DNA of 64,000 bases from Acinetobacter tianfuensis (lineage in GTDB: Bacteria > Pseudomonadota > Gammaproteobacteria > Pseudomonadales > Moraxellaceae), in the NCBI RefSeq assembly GCF_003611465.1, contig NZ_RAXV01000006.1:1-64000 (forward strand). The letters are read 5' to 3'. The notes under the pieces were generated by a model that worked only from the letters and a program-made list of their open reading frames with translations, had not been told where the DNA came from and did not search any database. The position numbers were made by a program, and so were the translations under genes. Positions 40,422-49,262 of this stretch are shown piece after piece (within the stretch, counting starts at the first letter, position 1; each line of letters begins with the position of its first letter).

Positions 40422-40642
40422 TGGGAGCTGCAATTGATTTAACAAATGTTGAGCGTCGAATCTCAACTGGTGAATTTGCGCTTCGCATGAATATTTCAGA
40501 AAAAGAGTTGTATTCACGCATTAAAGATGGTCGCATTAAAACGCCATCAAAAGATGGGCGAAAAAACTACTGGCTGAATAGCTATGTTTTAGAGTGTATT
40601 GTAAATCCGGATGGTGATAACATGGACACACTAAATGCATAA
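40421..40642 (+). CDS. Excisionase / AlpA-like DNA-binding protein (73 aa)
   Basis: A very strong ribosome binding site (AAGGAGG) precedes the ATG. The sequence has the MerR-like winged-helix pattern of excisionases: RISTGEFALRMNISEKELYS followed by RIKDGRIKTPSKDGRKNYWL. Being the last gene before the attachment site fits a recombination directionality factor. The matching integrase is not in the window. Confidence 0.7.
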   Translation: MGAAIDLTNVERRISTGEFALRMNISEKELYSRIKDGRIKTPSKDGRKNYWLNSYVLECIVNPDGDNMDTLNA

Positions 40643-40658
40643 AGCACGCATTAAAAAC

Positions 40659-40684
40659 AGGTCGCATTTAGCGGCCTTTTTTTT
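40659..40684 (+). terminator. Intrinsic terminator closing the early rightward operon
   Basis: AGGTCGC/GCGGCCT stem (one G-T pair), loop ATTTA, followed by eight T on the plus strand. Confidence 0.8.
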
Positions 40685-40698
40685 GCAATAAAATCAAA

Positions 40699-40720
40699 TG
40701 TGAGTAATATTGTGAGTAAT
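40699..40720. repeat. Tandem TGTGAGTAAT repeats beside the attachment site
   Basis: Two identical 10-base copies (40699-40708 and 40711-40720), 12-base period, in a short AT-rich stretch between terminator and prophage end. They may be integrase or excisionase arm sites. Confidence 0.45.
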
Positions 40721-40765
40721 AAGTAGATAAAAATAACAGTTATAATTAAAATACAATAACTTACA

Positions 40766-40790
40766 TCAACAATGATGACTTGCATTCATC
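40766..40790. other. Right attachment site (attR) region within the SRAP gene
   Basis: The SRAP coding frame follows its family through the NASHH codons and then meets a TGA two codons later. The phage/host junction should therefore lie here. The core cannot be delimited without the left end. Confidence 0.6.
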
Positions 40791-41224
40791 GTAATCATGG
40801 TTGCAGAACGGATTATTTCTTCGCTCTTTTGGCAAATCTCATATAACGCCGCGATATATGCGGGTTTTCCATCCTTACGCCTCACACCCCAGCGCTGCGG
40901 CTTATTGTCTATATATTTAGACTCATAAAACTCAGACACAGGTATAACGCCAAATTTACATTTGCTGACTGCATTCACAAAACTGGCTTTTTGCAGCAAG
41001 GTTTCATTGCGGGCATTATAGGTTTTCAGCGCTATGGATTTATCTTCTGACCATTTGGGCACCATGCCAAAACCCACTTTTCGCCACTCTAACCCTTGTT
41101 CAGACTGAAACAACAGCGGTAAATCATAATTTGGATAGACCTCATCAGGGTATTCAAAACTGATTTCAGGCAAGTTTTGAGACTTTAATTGCGCCAAGGT
41201 AATCGGTTTGAAGTTGGCACACAT
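40766..41224 (-). pseudogene. Host SRAP (YedK/HMCES-like) gene truncated by the prophage (152 aa left)
   Basis: Start at the ATG at 41224, giving Met-Cys: the Cys exposed after Met removal is the SRAP catalytic and crosslinking residue (MCANFKPITLAQ). The family core follows: GFGMVPKWSEDKS, YNARNETL and the active-site Glu in GVIPVSEFYE. The frame then ends with MITMNASHHC and a stop. Intact family members continue for several dozen residues, including the conserved His that works with Cys and Glu. So this lysogen has a truncated, probably inactive, abasic-site DNA-protein crosslink protein. The 3' part should lie beyond the left prophage end. Confidence 0.78.
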
Positions 41225-41262
41225 ATTTGCCATAATCCACAAAAATTCAATCTTTATAATAA

Positions 41263-42118
41263 ATGAAAAATCTAAATCAAAGGCGCTTTATCGTTTTAAT
41301 TCTGAGTATGAACTTATACCCAATCATACATGCGGCAAAAGTCTCTGTACATACAGTTTCATTTTTACCTTTTAGTATCGAAGCGCTCTATCTCAATGAA
41401 TATCCATTTAAACAAGACCTGATCAATGAGACCGAAAGATGGCGAGGCGATTAATGTCTCTGACTTTAAAATTACAGCTCCAGAAATGTTTCCTGAAATC
41501 CGTTTTGCAAAACGTGCTCAAAATAGTTATCGCTTAATGCAAAATCAGCAAAGGCAACGAGATCAGTTTGGCGTGATTCTTCCTGGCGCAGATGAAGCCT
41601 ACACGACAGAATTAGAACATAAATTTAGCTGGTTTACAGTGAACTCAGATGAAGGACGTGTCAGGACAGATTGTACAGGCACGTTTAAAATCAATCCTCA
41701 GGACGCGCTGCCTTATTTCACCACTGCAAATTCAGCAATTCAGTTTAATTATCAACAAGGAAAACAAAAACATAGCGCATATTTAGAGTTTAAGGATAAT
41801 AATCAATTTATTCCAATTGAAGATCGAAAAATTCATGCGGCAACGGATTACAAAAATGGACTGAAATTTGATGTGTATATTAATGATATCCAAAGCATGA
41901 AAACCGAGTCTATTTCCGCCCATCATTCAATGTACAATTACAAAGTTCAGGTCAAGCTGTATATGACGGCCTATCAACGTAAACCCATGCTGTTGATGAA
42001 TCACCAAATGCACTATCAAGACAATTGTTCAAGCAGGGGTATTGGCTCTGTTCTATATTACAAAACCCGCTGGAGCCGTTTTTGGGACTATATTCTTCCA
42101 GATATTTCATGGAAATAA
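41263..42118 (+). pseudogene. Secreted host protein gene with a frameshift
   Basis: Two frames appear to be halves of one gene. The first (41263-41454) begins with a signal peptide (RFIVLILSMNLYPIIHAAKV) and runs to FKQDLINETERWRGD. The second (frame +1, from about 41426 to 42118) continues as a soluble protein with two Cys (RPKDGEAINVSDFKITAPEM to the end ILPDISWK). A single-base indel near 41,430-41,445 would join them. Product family not recognised. A sequencing error, or two overlapping genes, remains possible. Confidence 0.6.
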
Positions 42119-42196
42119 GCTAAAAAGATATGGGGCTCAATCTAACCTGCTGCGAAGTCTATTTCACAAAATAAAATAGACTTCACTTTGTGTATT

Positions 42197-43666
42197 TTAA
42201 GCAGGGAAAGTCTGCCAATGGGTGCGGGTGAATTCCTCAAATATCCATTCACCATTAAAACGCCCTAAACCTAAATTACGTTCGCCGCCAAAGGGCGCAT
42301 TGGAATGATCCGCCACACTGATGCCATTGATATGTGTCATACCAATATCCAGCTTGGCTGCAAATTCTCCGCCGCGCGCTAAGTTTGAGGTACATACGGC
42401 ACTGGACAAACCAAAGCGGGTTGCATTTGCCAATTCAAGTGCATGCGCTTCATCTCGCGCTTTTAATATCGGCAAAATTGGCCCAAAACTCTCTTCTAAA
42501 GCAATATCAGCGTGTGCATCCACATGCGTGAAAATATGCGGTGCAACCAATTGACCTTCGATACCGCCTGCATAGGCTAAAATGGCATCTTGCTGTACGG
42601 CATTTTGAATAATGGTTTTTAATTTATCGACCTGCGCATTGTTGATGATTGGACCTATAAGGGTTTCAGCATCATTCGGATCACCAGCCACAATACTTTT
42701 CACACGTTTAATCAATTTGTCGACATAAGCATCGTGCAAGGATTCATCCACAATCACTCGATTAGTACTCATACAGATTTGTCCTTGATGCAAAAAACGC
42801 CCCATCACGGTCAGCTCAACGGCTAAATCTAAATCTGCATCATCTAAAATCACCAAAGGCGCATTACCGCCAAGCTCCAGCGCCAAACGCTTAATTCTAG
42901 AGCTTCCTAGCGCTTTGACACCTACCCGCTGACCGACTTCGGTTGAACCTGTAAATGAAATCATCTTAGGCACAGGATGCTCTACAAAATAGTCGCCGAT
43001 TTCACTGCCGCTGCCAGCAACGACATTCAGCACACCCTGCGGCAATCCTGCTTCCTCAAATAATTTAGCAAGCAATGTACCGCCTGTTACAGGCGTATCA
43101 CTCGCAGGTTTCAGTACGATACTATTGCCGCAAGCAATAGCCGTCACCACTGAACGCATAGACAAGTGAAATGGGAAGTTCCAAGGGCTAATCACCGCAA
43201 TCACGCCCAATGGTTTCCTCAGCACAAAACTTTTTCTGCTCAGGTCTTTACTCTCAAGCCGAACAGTTTGCATTTTTTCAGGAAAACTTAGTGATTCTTG
43301 GATAATGCCTAGAGATGCATCAACTTCAATATTGGCTTTTAAACGTGTGCTTCCCGACTCATCAATCAGCCATTGAATGATTTCTTCTCTACGCTGCTGA
43401 ATGACCGCACTTAAGTTCGTGATGACTTGCTTACGAATATCTATTGACTTCGTGATTTCAGATTTAAAGGCAGCTTCTGCTGCATCATATGCACTATCTA
43501 TATCGGCACAGCTGGCCGCCTGCAATTCAAAAATCAAGTCTTGGCTATAGGGATTGAAGTTCTTAATTTTGCGTATCGATGTCCCTGCCTTCCACTGTCC
43601 ACCAATGTATTGCAAATCTAATGCGGTATATGCTGACATCCGTCCCATTCCATTTTTATCATTCAT
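42197..43666 (-). CDS. NAD(P)-dependent aldehyde dehydrogenase, benzaldehyde/vanillin type (489 aa)
   Basis: The ALDH fold is clear: SPWNFPFHLSMRSVVTAIAC (cofactor and substrate entry), GSTEVGQRVGVKAL, general-base Glu in LALELGGNAPLVILDDADLD, and the catalytic Cys in GQICMSTNR. Length and the surrounding motif match benzaldehyde or vanillin dehydrogenases used in aromatic catabolism. It is a cytosolic enzyme that oxidises an aldehyde to its acid; the substrate is not fixed by sequence. The start could also be a later Met (MSAYTALDLQ, preceded by GGAATGGGACGG). Confidence 0.92.
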   Translation of the reverse strand: MNDKNGMGRMSAYTALDLQYIGGQWKAGTSIRKIKNFNPYSQDLIFELQAASCADIDSAYDAAEAAFKSEITKSIDIRKQVITNLSAVIQQRREEIIQWLIDESGSTRLKANIEVDASLGIIQESLSFPEKMQTVRLESKDLSRKSFVLRKPLGVIAVISPWNFPFHLSMRSVVTAIACGNSIVLKPASDTPVTGGTLLAKLFEEAGLPQGVLNVVAGSGSEIGDYFVEHPVPKMISFTGSTEVGQRVGVKALGSSRIKRLALELGGNAPLVILDDADLDLAVELTVMGRFLHQGQICMSTNRVIVDESLHDAYVDKLIKRVKSIVAGDPNDAETLIGPIINNAQVDKLKTIIQNAVQQDAILAYAGGIEGQLVAPHIFTHVDAHADIALEESFGPILPILKARDEAHALELANATRFGLSSAVCTSNLARGGEFAAKLDIGMTHINGISVADHSNAPFGGERNLGLGRFNGEWIFEEFTRTHWQTFPA

Positions 43667-43751
43667 TCCAATGTAAAGGCTTCAGCATTGAAAAGCTATG
43701 AGAAAAACAGAATGAAACGTTAAGAAATAATTTCTTGCACAATTTCTAAAT

Positions 43752-44227
43752 TTAAACAGGCTGATTAATCTGCTGAATTGCTTTATAAATACGCCAATAG
43801 ATATAACAGCTGACAAGCACTTCAAAACTGAGATCTTTTATTGTAGTTAAATGCTCAAGTGCAGCTTCATCCATGTGTACAGTCAACATGGATAACAGGA
43901 CTTCGATGACAATGCCGATAGCCATAAAGAGGGCTAAACTCTGAATAGTTACGGCAAATACAATGCGATAAAGCGTTTTAAAAAATCTCGGCCATGTTCG
44001 CCGCCATTGGCTTTAACGATGGCATTCACCCAGCTAATCAATAGCCCGATTTGTAAAATAAAGGAAGCCCATGCTTCGGCTGGCTTAGATTCAGGCATTA
44101 AGCTTAGGACTCAGCAGCTAAAGAAAATTAAAATTGAGCTGGCGATGTAATAATTTTTATAATGGGTTTCAGAGACTTTATTTAAACGAATATCGTCTAC
44201 AAGCCTATTCACATTCCAGAAATACAT
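43752..44227 (-). pseudogene. Decayed membrane protein gene (stop plus frameshift)
   Basis: From the ATG at 44227 the minus strand reads MYFWNVNRLVDDIRLNKVSE, reaches a TGA after IFFSC, and continues in the same frame (LMPESKPAEAWASFILQIGL). A later stop is bypassed in another frame by IQSLALFMAIGIVIEVLLSM and IYKAIQQINQPV. Four hydrophobic segments suggest a small integral membrane protein. The remainder of the 43,667-44,315 gap holds no intact gene. Confidence 0.6.
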
Positions 44228-44271
44228 TTTTAAGCGGCTCAACGTTTCTTTTAGATAAACTTTTATATATG

Positions 44272-44297
44272 AAAAAAGCCTCCGAAGAGGCTTTTTT
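44272..44297 (-). terminator. Terminator of glcB
   Basis: A perfect 11-bp stem AAAAAAGCCTC/GAGGCTTTTTT with CGAA loop (on the plus strand), 18 bases after the malate synthase stop. Confidence 0.85.
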
Positions 44298-44315
44298 AGT
44301 CAAATAGGCTAACGA

Positions 44316-46478
44316 TTAGTCACCTGTATAACCTTTTAACTTTAAACGGTAAGCATGAAGAAGCGGCTCTGTATAACCAGAAGGCTGCTCTGCACCTTTA
44401 AACACGAGGTCATACGCAGCTTGGTAAGCAAAACCGTCAAAACCAGGCGCCATTGCTGTATAAGCAGGATCATTCGCATTTTGTTCGTCGACGATTTTCG
44501 CCATACGCTTCATTACTTCTTCAACTTGAGCAGCAGTTACGATACCGTGACGCAGCCAGTTCGCTACGTGCTGTGAAGAAATACGCAATGTTGCACGGTC
44601 TTCCATCAAACCAACGTTGTTGATGTCTGGAACTTTCGAACAGCCTACACCTAGGTCAACCCAACGCACAACATAACCCAAGATCCCTTGAAGGTTGTTT
44701 TCAAGCTCTTTGATTTTCTCTTCTTCAGTCCAGTTAGTCTCCGTCGCTAAAGGCGGCGTTAACAAGTCATCTAAAGACAGCGCTTCAGTTTTGAGAAGCT
44801 CTTGCTGACGAGCAGAAACGTTGCATTGGTGGTAGTGAATCGCGTGAATTACAGCGCCAGATGGAGACGGAACCCATGCACAGCTTGCGCCAGCTTCTGG
44901 ATGCTCAATCTTAGTGTTGTACATATCAAGCAGCATATCCGGTTTTGGCCACATGCCTTTACCAATTTGCGCTTTACCGCGAAGGCCAGCTTGAAGGCCA
45001 ATCATCACGTTACGGTTTTCGTACGCTGGGAACCAAATTTGAGACTTCACTTCGCCTTTACGAACGAATGGGCCTGCTTCCATAAAGGTATGAATTTCAT
45101 CGCCAGTACGGTCCATGAAACCTGTATTAATGAAGATCGTACGGTCTTTCGCTTGCGCGATACAGTTTTTCAAGTTTACAGATGTACGGCGTTCTTCATC
45201 CATAATACCGATTTTTAATGTTTTCGCAGGTAAGCCTAGTGCTTGCTCTGAACGTTCAAACAATTCAACTGCAAATGCAACTTCTTCTGGACCATGCATT
45301 TTTGGCTTCACGATGTACATAGAACCTTTACGCGAGTTCTTGTTTTCGTTCTCGCCTTTGATGTCTGCGAAAGTAAGCAATGGCGTGATCAATGCATCCA
45401 TGATGCCTTCGTAGATCTCAGCGCCATCTACAAGGATTGCAGGGTTTGTCATTAAATGACCAACATTACGAAGAAGCATTAGTGAACGGCCATGAAGTTT
45501 CGTTTCACCGCCAATTAAGTTCTTGTGCGTACGGTCTTTATTCAGTGTACGTGTAATCGTTTTGCCGTTCTTCTCGATAGACTCAGAAAGCGTACCTTTC
45601 ATTAAGCCTAACCAGTTACGGTAGCCTTCAACTTTCTCTTCAGCATCTACTGCAGCGATCGAGTCTTCCAAGTCTTGAATTGTTGTTACAGCAGCTTCAA
45701 GAACAAGGTCTTTTACGCCAGCAGGGTCTGCTTGACCAATTGGGCTTGTCGCATCTACTTCAATAATGACATGCAAACCATTGTTCAATAGAACGATTTC
45801 TGTTGGCGCAGCTTCTTCGCCATTGAAACCTACAAATTGAGCTTCATGCGCTAAAGTTGTTTTAGAGCCGTCTTTTAACGTTACAGCTAATTTTTTAGCT
45901 TCTACAGCATACTGAGTTGCATCTGCGTGCGAACCGGCTGCAAGCGGGAAAATTTCATTTAAGAAGTTTTTAGCGAAAGCAATTACTTTTTCGCCGCGCA
46001 CTGGGTTATAGCCCTTGCCTTTTTCCGCACCGCCTTCTTCAGAGATCACGTCAAAGCCGTAAAGCGCGTCGTATAAAGAACCCCAGCGAGCGTTCGCTGC
46101 GTTCAAGCAGTAACGTGCATTACGCACTGGTACAACCAGCTGCGCGCCAGCAAGCAATGCGATTTCTTCATCTACATTTTCTGTGCTGATTTGGAAATCT
46201 TCTACTTCTGGTACCAAGTAGCCAATTTCAGTTAGGAAAGCTTTGTAAGCTTCGAGTTCAAATTTGTTGTTGCGGTGCCATTCATCAATTTTAGCTTGAA
46301 TGTCATCACGCTTAGCCAATAGTGCTTTGTTCTTTGGGCTAAGATCGACAACGACTTGTTCGAAGTTTTTCCAGTAAGTTTCACTGTCCAAACCTGAACC
46401 TGGAAGTGCTTCATTTTCGATGAAATCGTAAAGTTCTTTAGCAATCGCTAACTTGCCTTTTTGAATACGTGCAGTCAT
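44316..46478 (-). CDS. glcB: Malate synthase G (720 aa)
   Basis: Condenses glyoxylate and acetyl-CoA to malate in the glyoxylate shunt. The length and sequence are those of the single-chain G isoform: a helical N-terminal clasp ([20 protein letters not shown]), the beta/alpha TIM-barrel core with [16 protein letters not shown] and [17 protein letters not shown], and the C-terminal plug with [27 protein letters not shown] precedes the start and a strong terminator follows. No defect visible. It is probably monocistronic, with its promoter in the 46,479-46,620 gap. Confidence 0.97.
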   Translation of the reverse strand: MTARIQKGKLAIAKELYDFIENEALPGSGLDSETYWKNFEQVVVDLSPKNKALLAKRDDIQAKIDEWHRNNKFELEAYKAFLTEIGYLVPEVEDFQISTENVDEEIALLAGAQLVVPVRNARYCLNAANARWGSLYDALYGFDVISEEGGAEKGKGYNPVRGEKVIAFAKNFLNEIFPLAAGSHADATQYAVEAKKLAVTLKDGSKTTLAHEAQFVGFNGEEAAPTEIVLLNNGLHVIIEVDATSPIGQADPAGVKDLVLEAAVTTIQDLEDSIAAVDAEEKVEGYRNWLGLMKGTLSESIEKNGKTITRTLNKDRTHKNLIGGETKLHGRSLMLLRNVGHLMTNPAILVDGAEIYEGIMDALITPLLTFADIKGENENKNSRKGSMYIVKPKMHGPEEVAFAVELFERSEQALGLPAKTLKIGIMDEERRTSVNLKNCIAQAKDRTIFINTGFMDRTGDEIHTFMEAGPFVRKGEVKSQIWFPAYENRNVMIGLQAGLRGKAQIGKGMWPKPDMLLDMYNTKIEHPEAGASCAWVPSPSGAVIHAIHYHQCNVSARQQELLKTEALSLDDLLTPPLATETNWTEEEKIKELENNLQGILGYVVRWVDLGVGCSKVPDINNVGLMEDRATLRISSQHVANWLRHGIVTAAQVEEVMKRMAKIVDEQNANDPAYTAMAPGFDGFAYQAAYDLVFKGAEQPSGYTEPLLHAYRLKLKGYTGD

Positions 46479-46519
46479 TGTCTTTCCTGATATTGCTACT
46501 TTTTATAACAAGAGATTCC

Positions 46520-46525
46520 AGTATA
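46520..46525 (-). promoter_or_regulatory. Possible -10 box of glcB
   Basis: TATACT on the minus strand, 42 bases before the glcB start. No good -35 is visible, so it may need an activator. The gap 46,526-46,808 holds no gene that I support. Confidence 0.3.
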
Positions 46526-46808
46526 CCTATTTATACTTAGCTGAATAGCACTATCACATTACTAAATAGTGATCATTTTTTAGCAAGTAAATACCCTCAT
46601 TTTCTTGCCCAAAAAGTAGATCAGCAATGCAACATCACCAGCTTGAATGCTCTTTTACAGTTTATAAAGTTTTTGAAATGTCTAAATTAGACTTAAGTTC
46701 AGATTTTCGCTTTAAAATTAAGCAAAACCTCAAAATAAGCTAAATTTACGCTCTTGATTAAGCCATGAATAACAATAAATGTCGATGAATTCAGCAGTTC
46801 AAATACAT

Positions 46809-46838
46809 AAAAAAAGCGCCGATATTCGGCGCTTTTTT
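46809..46838 (-). terminator. Terminator of zapE
   Basis: A perfect 13-bp stem (46810-46822 with 46826-46838) ending in six T on the minus strand, 13 bases beyond the zapE stop. Confidence 0.85.
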
Positions 46839-46850
46839 ACACTGCTAGAA

Positions 46851-48005
46851 TTACTCAACGACTTCTTTAGATTGATCGGCCTGAATCTGTCTATGAGAAG
46901 AATGCAGGTAATCATCTGACTGCATTTCAAGCAAACGAGAACGCGTACGCTCAATTTCAAATGCGAGCTTCTCACCTTGATAAAGATCAATAATCGAATC
47001 TTCAGACGTTAAAATTAATTTAACACCGCGGTCATAAAATTCATCGACCAAGTAAATAAAACGGCGCGTACCTTCTGACAAATAATCGGTCATATGCGGC
47101 ACATTGCTGACCAATACCGTATTATAGACATTGGCAATTTCAATGAAGTCTGCCGGGCTGCGCGGTTTTAAACAAAGATCCGAATATTCACACCAAAGCA
47201 CATCTTCCGTGTGGCCAATAGTTTCTACAATGCGCTGGTTAATAATAATCGGCTCTTGCGACTGTGTCTGACCTTGCGTTAATGCGCTGAAACGCTTTGC
47301 CATCCAAAGTTTATTTTCATGTGTCAGCGGCGACTTAAACAGCTGCGCCTGTTTCAGCACACGCAAGCGGTAATCTACGCCGGCATCCACATTTAAAACA
47401 ACGCAATTCTTCTTCACCATTTCAATGGTTGGCAAGAAACGGTCACGATGAATACCATTTTTATATAAACCGTCTGGCGCAATGTTTGAGGTTGCAACCA
47501 ATGTAATGCCGCGAGTGAAAAGTTTTTGGAACAAATCACTCAGAATCATGGCATCCGTAACGTTGGATACAAAAAACTCATCAAAACAAATCACCACGGC
47601 TTCTTTATAAATTTGATCTGCCACCAAATCTAATGGATTGCGCTGTCCAGATAGCTTGTTCAGCTCACGGTGCACATACTGCATAAAATGGTGAAAATGC
47701 ATACGGGTTTTACGGCGAAATGGAATGGATTCATAGAACTGATCCATCAGCCATGTTTTACCGCGGCCTACACCGCCCCACATATAAACACCCTGCGGTG
47801 AACTTTGACGGCGGAAACGGCGGAATGCTTTTTTAGATGCTTTGAAACGCTGCAGCAGCTCTTGCCAAACACGATCAAGTTCATGCACTGCTTGCGCCTG
47901 TGCTTCATCTGGCAGAAATTGACCCGATGCCAATACTTGCGCATAACGGTCTGCAGGTGAAATTGGGGAGAAAACCATGCTTTGCTGTGATTGAATGTCT
48001 GACAT
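46851..48005 (-). CDS. zapE: Cell division ATPase ZapE, AFG1-like (384 aa)
   Basis: An AFG1/LACE1-family P-loop ATPase. Walker A WGGVGRGKT is near residues 76-84, Walker B VVICFDEFFVSNVTDA, and the sensor VATSNIAPDGLYKNGIHRDR. Family features include F-x-x-F-M-x-x-V-H and R-R-F-I-Y-L-V-D-E-F-Y-D-R. ZapE associates with FtsZ at the division site in E. coli and acts in the cytosol. N-terminal PADRYAQVLASGQFLPDEAQ is typical. Single gene with its own terminator. Confidence 0.94.
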   Translation of the reverse strand: MSDIQSQQSMVFSPISPADRYAQVLASGQFLPDEAQAQAVHELDRVWQELLQRFKASKKAFRRFRRQSSPQGVYMWGGVGRGKTWLMDQFYESIPFRRKTRMHFHHFMQYVHRELNKLSGQRNPLDLVADQIYKEAVVICFDEFFVSNVTDAMILSDLFQKLFTRGITLVATSNIAPDGLYKNGIHRDRFLPTIEMVKKNCVVLNVDAGVDYRLRVLKQAQLFKSPLTHENKLWMAKRFSALTQGQTQSQEPIIINQRIVETIGHTEDVLWCEYSDLCLKPRSPADFIEIANVYNTVLVSNVPHMTDYLSEGTRRFIYLVDEFYDRGVKLILTSEDSIIDLYQGEKLAFEIERTRSRLLEMQSDDYLHSSHRQIQADQSKEVVE

Positions 48006-48089
48006 AACTTTGAATACTACTTTGGGCTAATAAAATTATAGCGAAAATTGAAGCTGAATATATAACACTTTGGGATGACACTGCTTAGG

Positions 48090-49103
48090 CTATTTCATAT
48101 ATTGCCTCGGACTGCGTCCAAACCAGCGTTTAAATGCGTGATTAAACGCCGCTGGCTCCGAATAGCCCAGCAGCTCTGCAATAATTTCAATGGAATACTC
48201 ATTGTATTCCATTAACCGCAGCGCTTTATCCTTAATAATATCCTCGCGGATTTGTTTATAACTGGTATTCAGCTGCAGCAGCTGATGACGCAGCGTACGT
48301 TCAGGCACATTCAGCGCAGACGCCGTTTCCGCCATGCTTGGCATGCTGCCGCTTTGCAGCTCTAAATAATCCTGTACCCGCTGAATCAGCGATGGAACCG
48401 TTTCATCAGAGCTTAAGCGCTCTAGCTCAGCTATGCATTTTGCTTCATACAAATTAAAGGTAATAGAATCTGCAGAAGGAATTTTCACATCCAGCACAGA
48501 ATCTTCAAACCAAAATGAAGCCAATGGCGCACCGAATTTCACATTTGAACCATAATACTGATGATAAACCTGCAGCTGCTGCAGATCTTCAGGCTGTTCA
48601 AACGGCAATTCAACGTTAATATACGGTGATGAAAGTCCCATCATCTTGTATAAATCACGAATAAATTTATAGGTCCCTGAAATTTCGGACTGCGCCAGCA
48701 TCAAGCCCAGCTGTGTATTCATATTTTGCGGACGGTAACACAGCGCAGCCTCATGCACACTCAGCGCCATACCCAGCTGCCCAGTTAAATGAGTCAGGCG
48801 CTGAAAACGGATGCCTTGCTCCAGTACAGTCCGAATATTTTGACACGTGACCAACAGCATCAGCAAAGGCCCATAACCCGCCAGCGTATAATGCTGACCA
48901 ATCCATAAACCCAGTTCTGGCTCTACATCCTGACCAATAACTTTTAATACGTCCCACTCCAAGCTTGGGTGAATCACCGAAGCTGGATCTAAGGCATCAA
49001 TGCGCAAGCCTATGCTTTGCAGCTTTTGATCAACGTCTATGCCTGCCTTACGCATGCCTTGCACCAAATACATCAGGCTTAGAATAGATCGCTTCATAAA
49101 CAC
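48090..49103 (-). CDS. AraC-family transcriptional regulator (337 aa)
   Basis: The N-terminal 230 residues form an Arabinose_bd-type effector domain (YTLAGYGPLLMLLVTCQNIR), and the C-terminus is the two-helix-turn-helix AraC domain: ETASALNVPERTLRHQLLQL, and ELLGYSEPAAFNHAFKRWFG with RSPRQYMK. It is divergent from the Baeyer-Villiger monooxygenase gene with 159 bases between, so it probably regulates that gene. The effector is unknown. Confidence 0.93.
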   Translation of the reverse strand: MFMKRSILSLMYLVQGMRKAGIDVDQKLQSIGLRIDALDPASVIHPSLEWDVLKVIGQDVEPELGLWIGQHYTLAGYGPLLMLLVTCQNIRTVLEQGIRFQRLTHLTGQLGMALSVHEAALCYRPQNMNTQLGLMLAQSEISGTYKFIRDLYKMMGLSSPYINVELPFEQPEDLQQLQVYHQYYGSNVKFGAPLASFWFEDSVLDVKIPSADSITFNLYEAKCIAELERLSSDETVPSLIQRVQDYLELQSGSMPSMAETASALNVPERTLRHQLLQLNTSYKQIREDIIKDKALRLMEYNEYSIEIIAELLGYSEPAAFNHAFKRWFGRSPRQYMK

Positions 49104-49262
49104 CTAAAATTAAATCTAAATTCTTTTTCTATTACACTTTTACTATAAAATTCGAGCAATGAACATTGCCGTTTTGATCAATCTTAGTGTCAGGCGAATC
49201 ATTCCATTTCAATTTAATTTTGCTTTATGCTACTGCCATAATCAAAAAAAGAGTCAAATGGC

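Larger units (their letters stand above)
1..40785. mobile_element. Prophage (siphovirus-like), left end outside the window
   Basis: Contiguous phage genes occupy the window up to about 40.7 kb: terminase, portal, capsid, tape measure, tail tip, Q-like antiterminator, replication, CI/Cro and ERF recombination genes. The right boundary is set by the truncated host SRAP gene, whose reading frame leaves the family pattern at about 40,785. Left arm, lysis genes and integrase are not seen. Head genes resemble Mu-type head proteins (gp29, gp30, gp36 and virion morphogenesis families), while control and replication genes are lambdoid in layout, so the element is a mosaic. Whether it is inducible cannot be judged here. 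Confidence 0.93.

Noticed and set aside
44802..45218. 138-codon plus-strand frame opposite glcB
   Set aside because: Antisense shadow of a conserved enzyme gene with biased codons.
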